Shown here: positions 5,312 to 8,271 of the stretch, piece by piece | How positions within the stretch are numbered: the first letter of the stretch is position 1 | Layout: each line of letters begins with the position of its first letter | Assembly (NCBI GenBank): GCA_000431515.1 | Contig: HF991371.1 | Coordinates: forward strand, 24,788-33,058 | Direction of reading: 5' to 3' | Length of the DNA: 8,271 bases | From: Clostridium sp. CAG:632 | Lineage (GTDB): Bacteria > Bacillota > Clostridia > Lachnospirales > Lachnospiraceae | Notes under the pieces: model-generated | The model's database searches: none | What the model was told of the DNA's origin: nothing | Seen by the model: only the letters and a program-made list of their open reading frames with translations | Position numbers and translations under genes: made by a program

Positions 5312-6694
5312 TTAACTGATTCTGTTCAGATATGCTTCATTTACCGCAAGAACCTTCTCCATCGCATCCGGCCCCGGTGCTCCGATTGTATTTCGCTTTG
5401 CCACACAAGTCCTTAAGCTGATTGCTTCATAAATATCTTCTTCAAACACCGGACTTTCTGCCTTAAACTCTTCCAGTGTCATATCATCCAAAGCAATATT
5501 CCGCTCGATGCAATGCAAAACCAGTCTTCCGACAATACCATGTGCATCCCGGAATGCAACACCATGATTTACCAGATAATCCGCAGCATCTGTTGCATTC
5601 GTAAAACCACGTTTAGCACTGGCCTCCATGCGTTCCTTATTTAAGGTCATAGTATCGATCATACCTGTAAACAGCGCCAGACAACCCTTCACTGTATCAA
5701 TTGAATCAAATGTCAATTCCTTGTCTTCCTGCATATCTTTATTATATGCCAGCGGAATTCCTTTCATCGTTGTCAGCATGGATGTCAATGCTGCATAAAC
5801 CCGTCCGGTTTTACCGCGTACAAGCTCTGCAATATCCGGATTCTTCTTTTGCGGCATAATAGAGCTTCCTGTACTATATGCATCATCCAGCTCAATAAAC
5901 TGATATTCATTTGAATTCCACAAAATAATTTCTTCGGAAAAACGGCTCAAATGCATCATAATGGTTGAAAATGCTGATAACATTTCAATCAGGTAATCCC
6001 GATCTGCAACAGAATCCATACTGTTCAAAGTTGGTCCGGCGAAATCAAGCAGTTCCGCCGTCATCTCGCGGTTCAACGGATATGTGGTACCTGCTAAAGC
6101 TCCGGCTCCCAACGGGCAATAATTCATTCTCGCATAAATATCTTCCAATCGGCTATAATCCCTCTTGAACATTTCCATGTAAGCACCCATATGATGTGCA
6201 AATGTGATTGGCTGCGCTTTCTGTAAATGAGTAAAACCAGGCATGTAGGTATCTACATTTTCCTTCATTAAACGATGAAGCACACGCATCAGTGCAATCA
6301 GAAGCTCTTTTACTTCTCCCAGTTCATCCCGGATATATAGTTTCATATCCAGTGCTACCTGATCATTTCTGCTTCGTCCGGTATGAAGTTTCTTTCCCGG
6401 TTCTCCTATCCTGGCAATTAAGTTTGCTTCCACAAAACTGTGAATGTCCTCATATTCGCTCGTGATCTGCAGCTTTCCGGCTTCCACATCTTCTACGATT
6501 GAATTTAATCCTTTTATAATGCATTCCTTTTCTTCATTCGTTAAGATTCCGACTGATGCCAGCATCGTTACATGTGCGATACTTCCCCTCACATCCTGCC
6601 GGAAAAACTTCTGATCAAATGAAATAGATGCATTAAAATTGTATACTAACTGATTCGTTTCTTTTGTGAAACGACCTCCCCATAACTGTGCCAT
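5312..6694 (-). CDS. argH: Argininosuccinate lyase
   Basis: This enzyme splits argininosuccinate into arginine and fumarate, the last step of arginine synthesis, and works as a cytoplasmic tetramer. The 460 residues match the family length. Visible motifs are the N-terminal MAQLWGGRF, TGRSRNDQ (105-112), GFTHLQKAQP (153-162, His156) and the fumarase/ASL superfamily signature GSSIMPQKKNPD (276-287) with the catalytic serine loop. All key residues are present. The ATG at 6694 has AGAGGT (6701-6706) 6 nt upstream and the usual start. It has a clear promoter but no ArgR box that I can recognise. argG, its frequent partner, is not in the window: the genes downstream on the same strand are two regulators, and the gene upstream is transcribed the other way. 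Confidence 0.98.
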   Translation of the reverse strand: MAQLWGGRFTKETNQLVYNFNASISFDQKFFRQDVRGSIAHVTMLASVGILTNEEKECIIKGLNSIVEDVEAGKLQITSEYEDIHSFVEANLIARIGEPGKKLHTGRSRNDQVALDMKLYIRDELGEVKELLIALMRVLHRLMKENVDTYMPGFTHLQKAQPITFAHHMGAYMEMFKRDYSRLEDIYARMNYCPLGAGALAGTTYPLNREMTAELLDFAGPTLNSMDSVADRDYLIEMLSAFSTIMMHLSRFSEEIILWNSNEYQFIELDDAYSTGSSIMPQKKNPDIAELVRGKTGRVYAALTSMLTTMKGIPLAYNKDMQEDKELTFDSIDTVKGCLALFTGMIDTMTLNKERMEASAKRGFTNATDAADYLVNHGVAFRDAHGIVGRLVLHCIERNIALDDMTLEEFKAESPVFEEDIYEAISLRTCVAKRNTIGAPGPDAMEKVLAVNEAYLNRIS

Positions 6695-6726
6695 CTTCTT
6701 ACCTCTTTTCTAGAATTATAGGTGCT

Positions 6727-6755
6727 ATTTTACACTAAACAGACTAAATTCTCAA
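6727..6755 (-). promoter_or_regulatory. Predicted sigma-A promoter of argH
   Basis: On the minus strand TTGAGA (6750-6755), 17 bp and TAAAAT (6727-6732) form a good promoter, with a start about 25 nt before the argH start codon. It may also serve the two downstream regulators. Confidence 0.7.
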
Positions 6756-6994
6756 CCCCTATCCGGTTTTGGCACAGTTACTTTCTGTCAGCATTGCATT
6801 CCAGTTTTTCTCTAAAAGCATCTTCTTGATAATCATACATCTGTTTTTTTAATTTATACAAGTAACTCTAAGGATAAAAAATACAATATTCCACGGAATT
6901 TTTCCATATTATTCCTGTCGGTATTTATTTTTTTGACCCTTGGGGTTTCTGTACATTCTTTCAAGCTCGCATACAATGATAAGTGGAGGTAAAT
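6756..6994. other. Divergent intergenic region between argH and the XRE gene
   Basis: This AT-rich stretch holds no convincing gene. The visible structure is a palindrome ATTCC-AC-GGAAT (6888-6899), overlapped by GGAA-TTT-TTCC (6895-6905) and followed by ATTCC (6911-6915), a possible operator for the XRE protein. For the plus-strand gene I find TTGACC (6933-6938) without a good -10, and TACAAT (6972-6977), which is too close to the ribosome site. Its promoter is unresolved. Confidence 0.4.
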
Positions 6995-6995
6995 T

Positions 6996-7313
6996 ATGGT
7001 AGATCAAAAGAAAATCGGCATTCGCATTCAGGAATGCCGCAAGAAACAACACATGACAGTTGAGCGTCTTGCAGAAGCCGCCGGAATTTCTCCAGAATTC
7101 TTACGTGCAATTGAATCCGGTCAGAAAGGTATGTCATTAAATACCCTTTCCAGCCTGGCTGTTGCTCTTCAAACTTCTGCAGACTACTTGTTATATGGTT
7201 CTTCTTCGGAAGAAAAATACACAGTATTGGTTCAAATTCTGGAATCCTGCTCTACGGAACGCATCCAGGATATTGCTCATCTGGTCAAAAATATTTTGGA
7301 ACTAAGTAAATAG
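6996..7313 (+). CDS. Small XRE-family helix-turn-helix regulator
   Basis: The 105-residue protein is a single XRE/Cro-type DNA-binding domain (about residues 6-66, starting IGIRIQECRKKQHMTVERLA), with the helix-turn-helix around residues 21-41 (TVERLAEAAGISPEFLRAIE). A second helical segment of about 35 residues (74-105, YTVLVQILESCSTERI) probably forms a dimer surface. The layout resembles SinR-type and other small repressors of Firmicutes. The ATG at 6996 has GGAGGT (6985-6990) 5 nt upstream. It stands alone: argH is divergent and the channel gene convergent, 34 bp away. No toxin or phage gene lies near it, so it does not look like an antitoxin or prophage repressor. The target is unknown; palindromes in its own upstream region suggest autoregulation. 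Confidence 0.85.
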   Translation: MVDQKKIGIRIQECRKKQHMTVERLAEAAGISPEFLRAIESGQKGMSLNTLSSLAVALQTSADYLLYGSSSEEKYTVLVQILESCSTERIQDIAHLVKNILELSK

Positions 7314-7347
7314 CAATGCATAAATCGGATTCCGTCTGCATTTTATC

Positions 7348-8211
7348 TCAACTATCTGAACGATTCAGGTGAACATCCAGCTGGTTGAATGGAATGCAGA
7401 TTTTTTCTGCATCAAATGCCAGCTTTATATGTTCCATAAGATTCCATTTTGTTTTCCAATAAGCATCTGTAGGCACCCATACATGGACAAGCACTGTTAA
7501 TGCACTATCACCGAATTCATCAAGCGCAATATCAATTGGCTCTTCCTGTAACACCATCGGCTCGCTTGTCACTACATCCTGAAGAACCTTTTTCACGTTT
7601 CTTAAATCCGCATCATATTCCACCGGCACTACCAGATCGATCCGGCGTTTCTCCTGCTTCGTCAGATTCGTCAGGCTTGTATTGGATAAGGTTCCGTTGG
7701 GGATTACTACCACTTTCCCATCAAATGTACGGATTCTGGTGTAAAAGATATCGATTGAAATAACTGTTCCTTCATTTCCATGTGTATCCTCTTTTATATA
7801 GTCCCCGATCACAAATGGTTTCAGAATCAGGATCAGCACTCCACCCGCAAAATTTGACAGGCTTCCCTGTACTGCCAAACCGATTGCAACACCTGCAGTT
7901 CCAAGCAGTGTCACAAAGGAAGTAACCTGAATACCCATAATCGAGATGACTGTAATAAATACCAGAATATATAACAGGATATTTATGATAGAGCCTAAAA
8001 AAGAAGCCACAGTCGGATCTAATTTTGATTTGCCAAAGGATTTCCGGACTACCTTCATGATCCATTTGACCAAACGGAGTCCTATCACCAGACATATCAG
8101 TGCCAGCAAAACCATACCTGCTTTGCTCATCAGCCACTGACCTGCCCGCCTCATCTGTTCCTCCAGAAATGTCATATCTGTCTGTGCTGTCAGCCTCATT
8201 ACCATACTCAT
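7348..8211 (-). CDS. Small-conductance mechanosensitive channel, MscS family
   Basis: MscS channels open under membrane tension and release solutes when cells meet hypo-osmotic shock, acting as heptamers in the inner membrane. The 287 residues are close to the 286 of E. coli MscS. Three membrane helices are visible: about 31-50, 74-94 and the pore-lining TM3 at 99-130, rich in Gly and Ala (LLGTAGVAIGLAVQGSLSNF). The soluble part begins KPFVIGDYIK and carries the family signature IPNGTLSNTSLTN (170-182) in the beta domain, then an alpha/beta C-terminal domain. The ATG at 8211 has GAGGTG (8219-8224) 7 nt upstream. ATGs at codons 3 and 5 lie in the same frame and would change little. It converges with the XRE gene, and no functional link to it is apparent. 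Confidence 0.95.
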   Translation of the reverse strand: MSMVMRLTAQTDMTFLEEQMRRAGQWLMSKAGMVLLALICLVIGLRLVKWIMKVVRKSFGKSKLDPTVASFLGSIINILLYILVFITVISIMGIQVTSFVTLLGTAGVAIGLAVQGSLSNFAGGVLILILKPFVIGDYIKEDTHGNEGTVISIDIFYTRIRTFDGKVVVIPNGTLSNTSLTNLTKQEKRRIDLVVPVEYDADLRNVKKVLQDVVTSEPMVLQEEPIDIALDEFGDSALTVLVHVWVPTDAYWKTKWNLMEHIKLAFDAEKICIPFNQLDVHLNRSDS

Positions 8212-8225
8212 GTTTTATCACCTCA

Positions 8226-8271
8226 TCAACAAAAATACTGATTAAAAACAGGCGGTCTCCGTCAGAACCCG
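8226..8271 (-). terminator. Probable half of a terminator cut by the right edge
   Basis: On the minus strand GACCGCCTG is followed by TTTTTAATC. Such a GC-rich arm plus T run just before the MscS ribosome site looks like the 3' arm of an upstream gene's terminator, with the other arm beyond position 8271. Only a weak 5-pair hairpin can be formed from what is visible. Confidence 0.3.

Noticed and set aside
6720..6760. ArgR operator at the argH promoter
   Set aside because: I could not find a pair of arginine-box-like sequences; only the promoter hexamers are clear.
6952..6977. TGTACA with 16 bp and TACAAT as promoter of the XRE gene
   Set aside because: Transcription would start at about 6984, inside or beside the ribosome site, leaving no usable leader.
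7314..7347. Possible terminator between the convergent XRE and MscS genes
   Set aside because: AATGCA with TGCATT can pair around a small CGG/CCG hairpin, but the stem is interrupted and the T run is short, so I do not call it.
7772..8221. Minus-strand 149-codon frame overlapping the MscS gene
   Set aside because: It is an out-of-frame shadow; the MscS frame has the family motifs and the ribosome site at the right distance.

Overview
The window reads as chromosomal DNA of an anaerobic Firmicute, most likely a Lachnospiraceae-type Clostridia. This rests on low-to-moderate GC, strong AGGAGG-like ribosome binding sites, Firmicute-like proteins (a Spo0A family member, a PhaF/phasin-like coiled-coil protein next to an AarF/UbiB kinase, a short SARP-like regulator of the type common in Lachnospiraceae) and the rpsO-pnp neighbourhood. 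No phage, insertion sequence, CRISPR array or tRNA is visible. The species is not determined.

Layout. Positions 1-1355 (minus strand): rpsO (ribosomal protein S15) with its promoter, a structured leader and an intrinsic terminator, followed by the 5' third of pnp (PNPase), which runs off the left edge. pnp appears to have its own promoter. Its transcript would begin almost directly in a very long stem-loop (about 33 pairs, 734-812), recalling the RNase III-processed leader of E. coli pnp. Positions 1410-3533 (plus strand): a promoter, a phasin-like protein and a UbiB-type atypical kinase with two C-terminal membrane helices, overlapping by 4 bp, ending at a strong terminator shared with the convergent gene.

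Positions 3534-6755 (minus strand): argH with a good promoter, then two regulators. The first is a receiver-like domain joined to a SARP/OmpR-type winged helix. The second is a Spo0A homologue. Both receivers lack the usual phosphorylation chemistry: Asn replaces the phospho-acceptor Asp in the Spo0A homologue, and Tyr sits at that place in the SARP-like protein. The Spo0A-like frame is also broken by one extra base in a run of six G. Between the two regulator genes lie three direct repeats of AATTC(C/G)A at an exact 11-bp period, the arrangement expected for OmpR/SARP-type winged helices, plus three imperfect 0A-box-like heptamers. This is the most unusual part of the window: a candidate phosphorylation-independent regulatory pair with a matching operator.

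Positions 6756-8271: an intergenic region, a small XRE-type repressor (plus strand), and a convergent MscS-type mechanosensitive channel (minus strand). The right edge seems to hold half of a terminator belonging to the next gene.
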